NCBI GenBank assembly: GCA_041743835.1
Contig: JBGTLW010000146.1
Coordinates: forward strand, 1-8,314
Origin: JBGTLW01 sp041743835
GTDB taxonomy: Bacteria > Planctomycetota > Phycisphaerae > Phycisphaerales > Phycisphaeraceae
Direction of reading: 5' to 3'
Length of the DNA stretch: 8,314 bases
Below the pieces are notes generated by a model. That model was not told the DNA's origin. It was given only the letters and a program-made list of their open reading frames with translations, and made no database searches. Shown piece after piece: positions 1-6,427 of this stretch (position 1 is its first letter; each line of letters begins with the position of its first letter). The translations under genes were made by a program, and so were the position numbers.

Positions 1-2451
1 CCGTGCCGGGCTGCGCGCAAGCCCGGTGCGTAAAGCAGCGCGGGCCGAGGGATCGGCCAGCGCCGCCCGCCACCGCGCGCTCAACTCCGCGATCCCATCC
101 GCCCGAACAGTCGCGGCAAGCGCCCGACCAAATGCCGCGAAGCATTTGAGCAACACGTCGTCGCCGGGCAACGCATCACCATCTTCCTCGGCCACCAGTT
201 CGCGGTGAACCTCAGCCAGCACGGTGCGTTCCCGAAGCCCCGCCAGGAAGCCGCGGAGACGGGCCGCTTCTTCACGTGTGGGTTGCAGGCCATAGGTCCG
301 CAGCAACGCCCTGCCCTGCTTGCGGTGGCCAAACTGGAGAGCGCCCAGCCAACCCGACATGGCTTGGATGAACGCCTCCGCGACGCCAATCTGCTGAGCC
401 ATGTCGCGGAGCGTTGGCCGATCATCGCGCACGGTCATCCACAGCTCGGCATCCATCGCACCGGCTTCAAGCTGGGTAAGGTGCGGCTGCATATCGCCGA
501 CGCGGCTGGTGTGACGGCCGACCGTCACGGCATCCCACGCCGCGACCGCGGACAGCACGCCGGGCTCCGCGTTCTGACTCAGCCAGTCCAACTCTAGACA
601 CAGTTGCTCGCGTTCATCTGCCTGCGCGCCGAGCGGGCGCTGCGCATCGAAGGGCGGGATCGATTCATCGTGCATCGCGTCCGCTGCGCGGGCGTCCTCG
701 ACCAGTGACGCGACCTGACGCCGCATCTCATCCGGCTGACGCGCGAGGTAGCGGTCAAGCGTGAGCCCGGCACAGCGGGGCCAGGGGTTGTCTGCGTACC
801 CAATCGCCTCGCCCCGCCGCAGAACCACCTCGATCTCCGCGCGGTGCTTTTCCAACTCGGACACCGACGCGGAGCGCAGCGCGCTGTCGTCCAGCCCATC
901 GATGACCGGCGCGTCAATGGCCAGCCATCGGCCCATCTGCTCGTGGAAGCTGTCCTGCTGAGTATCACCCCGCATGAGTGCTTCATGGGCAACAGTCAAT
1001 TCATCGTGGATCGACTGGAGCTCCTGATCGATGCGCTCGATCTGTGGTTCAGCCCTGGCCGCGGTCTTGAGGTCGATGAGTTCTTCCAGCCTGGCGCGGA
1101 TGGACATGTAGAGGTCACGCTGGTCGCGTTGCGGGTCGTGGATCAACGCGCACAGACGGGACAGCCCCATGTGCTCAAGTCGGTTGTAAACCACGTCCAA
1201 CGCGGTGCGCTTGTCGCAGACGAAGAGGACGCGCTTCCCGTCAGCCAGGTAGTCGCCGATGATGTTGGTGATGGTCTGGCTCTTGCCGGTGCCCGGCGGG
1301 CCGTGGATCACCAGCCCCTGCTCCTCGCGTGCCAGCCGCACGGTGTGGGCCTGGCATGGGTCGGCCTGCGAGACGAAGCGCTCGCGGTCAAACCGCCTTG
1401 CGATGCGCTGCCCGGTCTTCTCGATGTCGGCCGCTTCGTGAGGCGCTACAGCGAGCGCGGCGGTGGAATCGATGAACGAACGCACCGGGCCCTCCAACTC
1501 CGGCGCGGCGATCATCTGCCGTGTGTCGCGTAACAGCCCCTGATTGGCAACCGGATAAAGCCCCAGCACCGCGGCGGGGATGATGCGTGGCCCATCACCC
1601 AGACCCTCGGCCTTGGGCACAGCCTCCAGCATCAGCGACGCAGCGGAGCCCATCGCCGAGGGGTCGATGTCGGTCAGCTTGAGCATAGCGCTGATCGCGC
1701 GGATCAGGGCCGCGACCTCGTCCCAAGGCCTTTCGCCCTCTTCGTCGTGGAAAAGCTCGTCAGCCGAAAGCGAAGCATGACCCAGATCACGCTCAAGCCA
1801 AGCGAGCAGCGCGGGGTTGGGCTGCACGAGGTCAGCCCCGCGCTCGCGGCAGGCGATCTCCACCCCGGCCCGCACACCCGCATTCACCGACAACGTCACC
1901 GGGATCATCGCGATGGGCGCAAGGATCCGCCGCGTCCCCCCACCGGTCACGCCCGGCGGGAGGCTCAAGATCGGATAACCCACCGCCAGCGCACACACCC
2001 CGGTGTCTTGCTCATATGTCTTAGAGTCTTCGCTGAGGTTGCGCAGCTTGGTCAGCAATGCCTTCTGCGCAAGGTACGCGCGGAGTTGCTGCTGCGCCTG
2101 GGTGTCGGGTGGTTGACTTGTTTGGGCCGTGGACTCGGCGGCCGCATCATCGTCGATAGCGTTTGTATCTTGCTCGTCGAGCGGTGTGGTTGGTTTGCCT
2201 TTGTTCAGGAAGTGGAAGCGCGACTCCGCATAGCCCGGCGGCGGGGTCAGCGTGGCGTCGATGCGGGCCTTGCGCGCCTCACCGAGCAGCGCGGCGAGGA
2301 CCGCCGAGGCAGACACCTCACTCAGTTGATTGAGCTGGGTCAGGTCCAGCCGCTGCCTGCTGTTGTGCGGCCGACAGTTCAGGCTCGGCCCACGCATCAG
2401 CGACGCGTAAAGCCGATCCAGCATCTTCGAGAGGATGACGTTTTCAGGCAT
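1..2451 (-). CDS. Superfamily I (COG1112, DUF4011-like) helicase, N-terminal part, runs off left edge
   Basis: An uninterrupted frame of 817 codons runs from ATG (2451-2449) to the window edge, so the C-terminus is missing. GGGAG lies 5 bases before the ATG and supports this start. Residues about 121-190 resemble the end of a DUF4011 domain: a YEQDTG segment, an LAVGYP strand, then LAPIAMIPVTL. Residues about 85-120 are acidic, Q/T/S-rich and probably disordered. The Walker A motif GPPGTGKSQT is at 384-393 (Lys390) and helicase motif Ia (VLFVCDKRTAL) at 408-418. Residues about 450-493 look like a coiled coil. No DExx motif II appears in the following 400 residues, so either the 1B insertion is very long, as in large members of this group, or the rest lies outside. 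The family unwinds DNA or RNA using ATP; some COG1112 members act in phage defence, for example Mokosh. The role here is unknown. The frame is certain; the family call is strong at the ATP-binding site and moderate for DUF4011. Confidence 0.85.
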   Translation of the reverse strand, partial: MPENVILSKMLDRLYASLMRGPSLNCRPHNSRQRLDLTQLNQLSEVSASAVLAALLGEARKARIDATLTPPPGYAESRFHFLNKGKPTTPLDEQDTNAIDDDAAAESTAQTSQPPDTQAQQQLRAYLAQKALLTKLRNLSEDSKTYEQDTGVCALAVGYPILSLPPGVTGGGTRRILAPIAMIPVTLSVNAGVRAGVEIACRERGADLVQPNPALLAWLERDLGHASLSADELFHDEEGERPWDEVAALIRAISAMLKLTDIDPSAMGSAASLMLEAVPKAEGLGDGPRIIPAAVLGLYPVANQGLLRDTRQMIAAPELEGPVRSFIDSTAALAVAPHEAADIEKTGQRIARRFDRERFVSQADPCQAHTVRLAREEQGLVIHGPPGTGKSQTITNIIGDYLADGKRVLFVCDKRTALDVVYNRLEHMGLSRLCALIHDPQRDQRDLYMSIRARLEELIDLKTAARAEPQIERIDQELQSIHDELTVAHEALMRGDTQQDSFHEQMGRWLAIDAPVIDGLDDSALRSASVSELEKHRAEIEVVLRRGEAIGYADNPWPRCAGLTLDRYLARQPDEMRRQVASLVEDARAADAMHDESIPPFDAQRPLGAQADEREQLCLELDWLSQNAEPGVLSAVAAWDAVTVGRHTSRVGDMQPHLTQLEAGAMDAELWMTVRDDRPTLRDMAQQIGVAEAFIQAMSGWLGALQFGHRKQGRALLRTYGLQPTREEAARLRGFLAGLRERTVLAEVHRELVAEEDGDALPGDDVLLKCFAAFGRALAATVRADGIAELSARWRAALADPSARAALRTGLARSPAR

Positions 2452-2558
2452 GTCGGCTCCCGGTGCGTGAGAAGACGCTCCAGTTTATCGCCAATCGCCC
2501 GCGTCACACCACGCGGTGCCGATTATCCGTTCGATTCGCCTGCCGCGGCTGTCAACCG
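2452..2558. other. Intergenic gap between repressor and helicase genes
   Basis: This 107-bp spacer separates two minus-strand genes. It contains a small hairpin, CACC-ACGC-GGTG (2507-2518), without a T-run, so a terminator is unconvincing. Minus-strand TTGACA (2555-2550) and GATAAT (2527-2522) hexamers are 22 bp apart, too far for a normal promoter. Whether the helicase is co-transcribed with the repressor cannot be decided. Confidence 0.4.
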
Positions 2559-3218
2559 TCACTGCGCTTCAACAAGTATTTTCGCGGCGGCGGATTGGCC
2601 GAGTTGGAAGGGGGGTTGGCCGGGGTGTTGGAGGGTGATGGTGTCGGCTGCGGGGTCTCGGGCGGTGATGGTGAGGGTTGTCTGGGGCGACAGGCCGTGG
2701 GCCTCGATGAATCGGAGGAAGTCCGGGGCGTGGTCGGTGATGCGTGCGACGGTGGCTGGGCCGGGCGGCGCGGCATCGAGGCCGACGAGCGTGCGCGGGG
2801 CGATCTTGCCTGAAGCCTGCGGGATCGGGTCGCCGTGCGGGTCGTAGGCGGGGTTGCCGAGCATGTCGTCGATGCGTTGGAGCAGACGGTCCGAGATGGC
2901 GTGTTCGAGGACCTCAGCCTCTTCATGGACCTCCGCCCAATCCAGGCCCACAACCTGCACCAGGAACTGCTCGATCAGCCGATGGCGCCGCAGCACATCG
3001 AGGGCTGCGCGTTGGCCCTTCCGCGTGAGCCTTGCCCCGCCGCGTGGCTCGTAGTGAACCAGTTCGCGCTGGGCGAGGCGTTTAATCATCAGCGTCGCGG
3101 TGCCCGGCGCCACCCCCACCGCCCGCGCCAGCTCGCCCATGGGCACCAGCGGCACTTCAATCCGCTGCCGGAGCGAGTACAGGGCCTTGAGGTAGTTCTC
3201 GACGGTTGGCGTGGGCAT
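2559..3218 (-). CDS. DtxR/MntR-family metal-dependent transcriptional repressor with FeoA-like C-terminal domain
   Basis: This 219-residue cytoplasmic DNA-binding protein should repress metal-uptake genes when loaded with Fe(II) or Mn(II). The winged helix spans about 5-70, with recognition helix near 38-50 and wing GGARLT at 60-65. The metal-binding and dimerisation domain spans about 71-135. Ligand residues match DtxR in pattern and even number: His79, Glu83, His98, Glu102, Glu105, His106. Glu102 replaces the DtxR cysteine, as in manganese-type MntR proteins, but Asn8 and Lys11 stand where Bacillus MntR has Asp8 and Glu11. Residues about 145-219 form an SH3-like FeoA domain, so the protein has DtxR/IdeR length rather than short-MntR length. 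The ATG at 3218 begins a typical N-terminus (MPTPTVENYLKAL); the Shine-Dalgarno match is weak, and a longer upstream open frame does not look like coding sequence. It is divergent from the porin-transporter operon, its probable target. Metal preference is unresolved. Confidence 0.93.
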   Translation of the reverse strand: MPTPTVENYLKALYSLRQRIEVPLVPMGELARAVGVAPGTATLMIKRLAQRELVHYEPRGGARLTRKGQRAALDVLRRHRLIEQFLVQVVGLDWAEVHEEAEVLEHAISDRLLQRIDDMLGNPAYDPHGDPIPQASGKIAPRTLVGLDAAPPGPATVARITDHAPDFLRFIEAHGLSPQTTLTITARDPAADTITLQHPGQPPFQLGQSAAAKILVEAQ

Positions 3219-3243
3219 GGGGGTGGTTCCACTTGGCCGGGCA

Positions 3244-3249
3244 ACTATA
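3244..3249 (-). promoter_or_regulatory. Possible -10 element of the DtxR-family gene
   Basis: On the minus strand this reads TATAGT, five of six matches to TATAAT. It would start RNA near 3237, about 19 bases before the ATG at 3218. No convincing -35 hexamer is visible in the GC-rich stretch above it. A short inverted repeat, CACGG-C-CCGTG (3251-3261), sits directly upstream and could bind a regulator. This rests on a single hexamer. Confidence 0.35.
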
Positions 3250-3299
3250 TCACGGCCCGTGCGGCCGGGGCCGGAGTCTGGCCCGCGGGCGGCACGGGG

Positions 3300-3327
3300 T
3301 TGACAAGCAGCCGCGATTGATGATAAT
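3300..3327 (+). promoter_or_regulatory. Sigma70-like promoter of the porin-metal transporter operon
   Basis: A perfect TTGACA (-35, 3300-3305) is followed after 16 bases by GATAAT (-10, 3322-3327). It lies in an abrupt AT-rich island within GC-rich DNA. The expected start of transcription is near 3334, about 33 bases before the porin ATG. Both inverted repeats at 3325-3357 overlap the end of the -10 box and the start site, an ideal place for a repressor to block polymerase. Confidence 0.75.
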
Positions 3328-3341
3328 ACAAAAACTGTATT
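3325..3341. promoter_or_regulatory. Inverted repeat 1, candidate operator at the operon start site
   Basis: Perfect 6-bp arms, AATACA (3325-3330) and TGTATT (3336-3341), are separated by AAAAC. It overlaps the last bases of the -10 box and the predicted transcription start, and shares four bases with inverted repeat 2. A metal-dependent repressor bound here would block initiation. The binding protein is inferred from context, since the motif does not match a textbook DtxR, IdeR or MntR box that I know. Confidence 0.5.
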
Positions 3342-3357
3342 TTGAATACTCAAAATA
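3338..3357. promoter_or_regulatory. Inverted repeat 2, best candidate DtxR-family operator
   Basis: Perfect 8-bp arms, TATTTTGA (3338-3345) and TCAAAATA (3350-3357), flank a 4-bp centre ATAC. The total of 20 bp is the usual size of a DtxR-family box. It lies just after the predicted transcription start and ends 9 bases before the porin ATG, next to the ribosome-binding site. Likely ligands are the divergent DtxR-family repressor or the DtxR-like domain fused to the permease. Symmetry and position are directly visible; the protein is inferred. Confidence 0.6.
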
Positions 3358-3366
3358 AGAGACGTG

Positions 3367-4620
3367 ATGCAAACAAAAATGAGTTTAGGTCGGCCTTGGG
3401 TCGCGGCGGGGCCGCTGGTTGTGGCCGGCGTAGCGGGTTTGTGCTGGGCCGAGCCGGTCATGGAGCGGGATCGTCTGACTGGCGACTGGGGTGGTGTCCG
3501 AGACAAGATGGAGTTGGGGCACGGCCTGAGCATCGGCGGCGAGTATCTGCTCGAGTACTCCCGCGTGCTTGATGGGGGGGTGAACCGTCGCGGCGCGTTC
3601 CGTAACCTTCTTACCCTCGACTTTGAGTTGGACTTGGGTACCGCTGCGGGCCTGGAGGGGGCCAGCGTCTTTGCCCAGTACTTGTCGGTCAACGCCGAGC
3701 GTGGCGGATCGGTCGACGCGGGGGACATCCAAGGCTATACCAACATCGAGAACGATCGCTCGCTCGACATGATCGCCGAGCTGTGGTACCAGCAGACGCT
3801 GTTCGACGATCGGCTGCGCATCAAGGTGGGCAAGGTGGATGCCAACAGCGAGTTCGCCGCGGTGGCCGTCGCTGAAGATTTTGCCAGCTCCTCGGCCGGC
3901 TTTTCGCCGACGATCCTGGGTTTCCCCAGCTATCCCGACCCGGCGATGAGCATCAACCTCTTCACCACGCTCGTTGTCGAAGACGGCTACGACCTGACGC
4001 TGGGCTATGGCTTTTACGACGGTGCGGGTGGGCCCGATGGAGTGCCTGTCGGCTCGCGTGGCCCCACGACGTTTTTCGATAGCGACAAATCCGGCGACTA
4101 CTTCCATGTGGCCGAGTTAGCCTTGGAATGGGACAGCCTCGCGGTGCTGCATCATGGGCGTGTCGCGCTGGGTGGGTGGTGGCACACCGGGAGGTTCGAT
4201 CGGTTCGACGGCGGCACCGAGCGGGGTACCGGTGGCCTCTTTGTCACCGCCGAGCAACGCATCTACGCGCCAGACGCTGATGCCGACGGCCGGGGCGTCT
4301 ACCTCTTTGCGCAGTACGGCTGGGCCGACCCCAACGTCAGCGATTTCATGCACCACTTTGCCGGCGGAGCGGTGGTCCGCGGGCTTGTGGCCGGTCGGCC
4401 CGGCGACTCGGCGGGGGTGTATGTCAGCTTTGTGGACCTGTCCGACAAGCCCGGTGCCGGTTTCAGCAAAGACGAATGGGTCATCGACGCGTACTACCGC
4501 GTGCAACTGACCCCAGCGGTTTTCCTTCAGCCTCAAGTCCAGTACATCATCAACCCCTCGGGCGACCCGACGATCGACGATGCGTTGGTCGGCGGTATCC
4601 GCCTCGGGGTGACGTTCTAG
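3367..4620 (+). CDS. OprB-family (carbohydrate-selective type) outer-membrane porin
   Basis: This 417-residue predicted beta-barrel opens the metal-transport operon. Residues 1-28 form a signal peptide: Lys4 and Arg9, a hydrophobic core, then LCWA with likely cleavage before Glu29. The mature start carries the OprB-type hallmark LTGDWGGVRDKM (37-48). Alternating strands follow, and the chain ends in GVTF, the terminal aromatic expected of BAM-inserted barrels. Length is normal for OprB porins. I start at ATG 3367, which has AAGAG 5 bases upstream; a GTG at 3364 and an ATG at 3379 are alternatives. OprB proteins are best known for sugar uptake, but cyanobacterial relatives pass inorganic ions. 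Placement with a metal importer behind a likely metal-regulated promoter suggests it admits metal ions or a metal chelate; that substrate is inference. A 59-bp gap without an obvious terminator leads to the binding-protein gene. Confidence 0.9.
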   Translation: MQTKMSLGRPWVAAGPLVVAGVAGLCWAEPVMERDRLTGDWGGVRDKMELGHGLSIGGEYLLEYSRVLDGGVNRRGAFRNLLTLDFELDLGTAAGLEGASVFAQYLSVNAERGGSVDAGDIQGYTNIENDRSLDMIAELWYQQTLFDDRLRIKVGKVDANSEFAAVAVAEDFASSSAGFSPTILGFPSYPDPAMSINLFTTLVVEDGYDLTLGYGFYDGAGGPDGVPVGSRGPTTFFDSDKSGDYFHVAELALEWDSLAVLHHGRVALGGWWHTGRFDRFDGGTERGTGGLFVTAEQRIYAPDADADGRGVYLFAQYGWADPNVSDFMHHFAGGAVVRGLVAGRPGDSAGVYVSFVDLSDKPGAGFSKDEWVIDAYYRVQLTPAVFLQPQVQYIINPSGDPTIDDALVGGIRLGVTF

Positions 4621-4679
4621 CCACGGTGGCTCGAACCATCGTTCACGACATAAACCGATACCCTATTGAGAGAAACACC

Positions 4680-5618
4680 ATGCCCGCAAACACCCGCTTG
4701 TTCCCTGTGTTCCAACTTTTCCTGGTTGCCCTAATCGCTGGCTCATTGCTCGGCTGCGGCGGGGGCGCGACGACGGATGACCGGCCCACGGTGGTAGCCA
4801 CCACCACGGTCATCGCGGATATGGCCAGCGTCATCGGTGGCGAGGATATCCGGCTCGTCGCCATCATGAAGCCCGGCCAAGACCCGCACATCTACGACGT
4901 CCTGCCCAACGATGCCATGGCCATCCAGAACGCGAACCTCGTGCTCGCCAACGGCCTGCACCTCGAAGCGACGCTCGATGGTGTGCTGCGGCTCGCAGCC
5001 AACGACGGCGTCAAGGTTGTCTATCTCGCCGAGGCGTCGGGCGTCCAACCGCTGGGCTCGGACGTTTACGAGGGCGCACCGGACCCGCACTGCTGGATGG
5101 ATGTCCGCCTGTTCCGGGGCTACGCCGAGGCTGCGCGCGATGCGCTGATCGCGGTGGACCCCGCTCATGCCGCGGGTTATACCGCCCGGGCCGCCGCGTA
5201 CCTTGCGGAACTTGATGTGCTGGACGCATGGGTCCGCGAGCAGTTGGCGACCATCCCGGTCGAGCAGCGCGTCATCATCACCAGCCACGACGCATTCAAC
5301 TATTACGCCCACGCCTACCAGATCGAGGTCCACGGTGTGATGGGCATCAGCACCGATGGCTCGGTCAAGGCGCAGGATGTCGAGCGTCTGCGGAAGATGG
5401 TCGCTGAGCGTGGCATCCGCGCTTTGTTCATCGAGACCTCGGTCACGGATATGCTCAACAACATCGTGAAGAAGATTGCCGCGGACACCGGCGCCAGCAT
5501 CGGGGGTTCGCTATACAGTGACTCACTGGGCGATCCTGGGACCGAGGGCGGGACGTATGTGGGGATGATCCGACACAACACGCGGACGATCGTGGAGGCC
5601 CTGAGCACAAAGCCGTGA
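4680..5618 (+). CDS. troA: TroA/ZnuA-type metal ABC transporter substrate-binding lipoprotein
   Basis: This 312-residue periplasmic protein captures a divalent metal (Mn, Zn or Fe) and hands it to the permease. The ATG at 4680 has GAGAG 7 bases upstream. A lipoprotein signal precedes lipobox LLGC, with the lipidated cysteine at 26. The likely ligands follow the TroA order His-His-His-Asp: His70 (DPHIYDVLP), His137 (DPHCWMD), His203 (TSHDAF) and Asp281 (YSDSLGD). The lobe-linking helix region lies about 160-190. The C-terminal half closely resembles Treponema TroA (SHDAFNYY, GTEGGTYVGMI). No His-rich loop of the kind common in ZnuA is present, so specificity is open; the symbol reflects family, not proven metal. 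Cys138, next to a ligand, is unusual. The stop overlaps the ATPase start by 4 bases, indicating coupled translation. Confidence 0.95.
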   Translation: MPANTRLFPVFQLFLVALIAGSLLGCGGGATTDDRPTVVATTTVIADMASVIGGEDIRLVAIMKPGQDPHIYDVLPNDAMAIQNANLVLANGLHLEATLDGVLRLAANDGVKVVYLAEASGVQPLGSDVYEGAPDPHCWMDVRLFRGYAEAARDALIAVDPAHAAGYTARAAAYLAELDVLDAWVREQLATIPVEQRVIITSHDAFNYYAHAYQIEVHGVMGISTDGSVKAQDVERLRKMVAERGIRALFIETSVTDMLNNIVKKIAADTGASIGGSLYSDSLGDPGTEGGTYVGMIRHNTRTIVEALSTKP

Positions 5619-6427
5619 CCCAGCCAGACCCCCAAGCTCTGTTCCTGCCGATCGTCGCCAGTGATGTGACGGTGGCGTACGACGCGCGTCCGGTGCTGCG
5701 CTCGGTTTCGTTCACGCTGGGCACGGGGCAGATGCTTGGCGTGGTGGGCCCCAACGGCGCGGGGAAGAGTACGCTGCTGCGTGCGTTGCTCGGGCTGATC
5801 GAGCCGGACTACGGCAGCATCCGCGTGTTCGGGCAGCGGATCGACAAGGTGCGGACGCGGATCGCGTACGTGCCTCAGACCGAGGGTGTGGACTGGGACT
5901 TCCCGGTCACCGTGGCGGAAGTGGTGCTCATGGGTCGGTACGCCGCGATGCCCTGGTGGGGCAGGCCCACCCGGCGTGACCGCGGGCTCGCGGCCGAGGC
6001 GCTCGAGCGCGTCGGCATGACCGACTTTGCCACCCGCCACATCCGCCAGCTCTCCGGCGGGCAGCAGCGGCGGGTGTTCCTCGCTCGTGCGCTGTGTCAG
6101 GGAGCGGACCTGCTGCTGCTCGATGAACCGTTTGCCGGCGTGGACGCGGCGACCGAGCAGGCCATCTTCAACCTCATCGATCAGATGGCGCAGGAAGGCA
6201 AGAGCCTCCTGGTCGTCAACCATGACCTGTCCATCCTCGAACGGTTCGACCGTGTGATGCTGCTCAACGAGCGGGTGATCGCGCTGGGCGAACCGGCAGA
6301 CGTGGTCAACGAAGAAAACCTCAAGGCGACCTACGGCGGCCGACTCTCACTGCTCGATGAGGCGGAGCAGACCCTGGCCCAACGGAGAAACCAACGTGAG
6401 CACCTGGCTCGCACAGACGCAAATTAG
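5615..6427 (+). CDS. troB: Metal ABC transporter ATP-binding protein (TroB/ZnuC/MntB type)
   Basis: This 270-residue cytoplasmic ATPase powers metal import with the lipoprotein and permease. All nucleotide-site motifs are intact: Walker A GPNGAGKST (45-53), Q-loop Gln88 (YVPQ), signature LSGGQ (146-150), Walker B LLLLDEP (166-172, catalytic Glu171), D-loop Asp177 and H-loop His203. The segment TEGVDWDFPVTVAEVVLMGR (89-108) is typical of the Mn/Zn/Fe branch. Start is GTG 5615, overlapping the previous stop as GTGA; GGAGG lies 16 bases upstream, too far to be an ordinary ribosome site, so initiation probably depends on the ribosome finishing the upstream gene. The last 30 or so residues are charged and variable. 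The coding sequence overlaps the permease by 32 bp. Confidence 0.96.
   Translation: MTQPDPQALFLPIVASDVTVAYDARPVLRSVSFTLGTGQMLGVVGPNGAGKSTLLRALLGLIEPDYGSIRVFGQRIDKVRTRIAYVPQTEGVDWDFPVTVAEVVLMGRYAAMPWWGRPTRRDRGLAAEALERVGMTDFATRHIRQLSGGQQRRVFLARALCQGADLLLLDEPFAGVDAATEQAIFNLIDQMAQEGKSLLVVNHDLSILERFDRVMLLNERVIALGEPADVVNEENLKATYGGRLSLLDEAEQTLAQRRNQREHLARTDAN

Noticed and set aside
2522..2555. Minus-strand TTGACA and GATAAT hexamers as a promoter for the helicase
   Set aside because: The spacing is 22 bp, outside the usual 15-19 bp, and the -35 lies at the edge of the upstream gene.
1747..2847. 366-residue plus-strand open frame antisense to the helicase and repressor genes
   Set aside because: It is antisense to the verified helicase and DtxR frames, is rich in Arg/Gly/His without family motifs, and has no ribosome site; it is a by-product of high GC content.
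3281..3290. Perfect 10-bp palindrome GCCCGCGGGC in the divergent control region
   Set aside because: Short GC palindromes are common by chance in DNA of this composition and it overlaps no promoter element.
3219..3728. Upstream extension of the DtxR-family frame (longer protein starting at 3728)
   Set aside because: The extra 170 residues run antisense through the porin gene and promoter and resemble no DtxR N-terminus; ATG 3218 gives a standard N-terminus.
3385..4107. 240-residue minus-strand open frame antisense to the porin gene
   Set aside because: The plus strand encodes a clear OprB porin with signal peptide; the antisense product has no recognisable features.
4619..4631. Palindrome AGCCAC-G-GTGGCT right after the porin stop codon, considered as a terminator
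   Set aside because: The stem is short with almost no loop and no T-run follows, so it gives little reason to split the operon; weak attenuation cannot be excluded.
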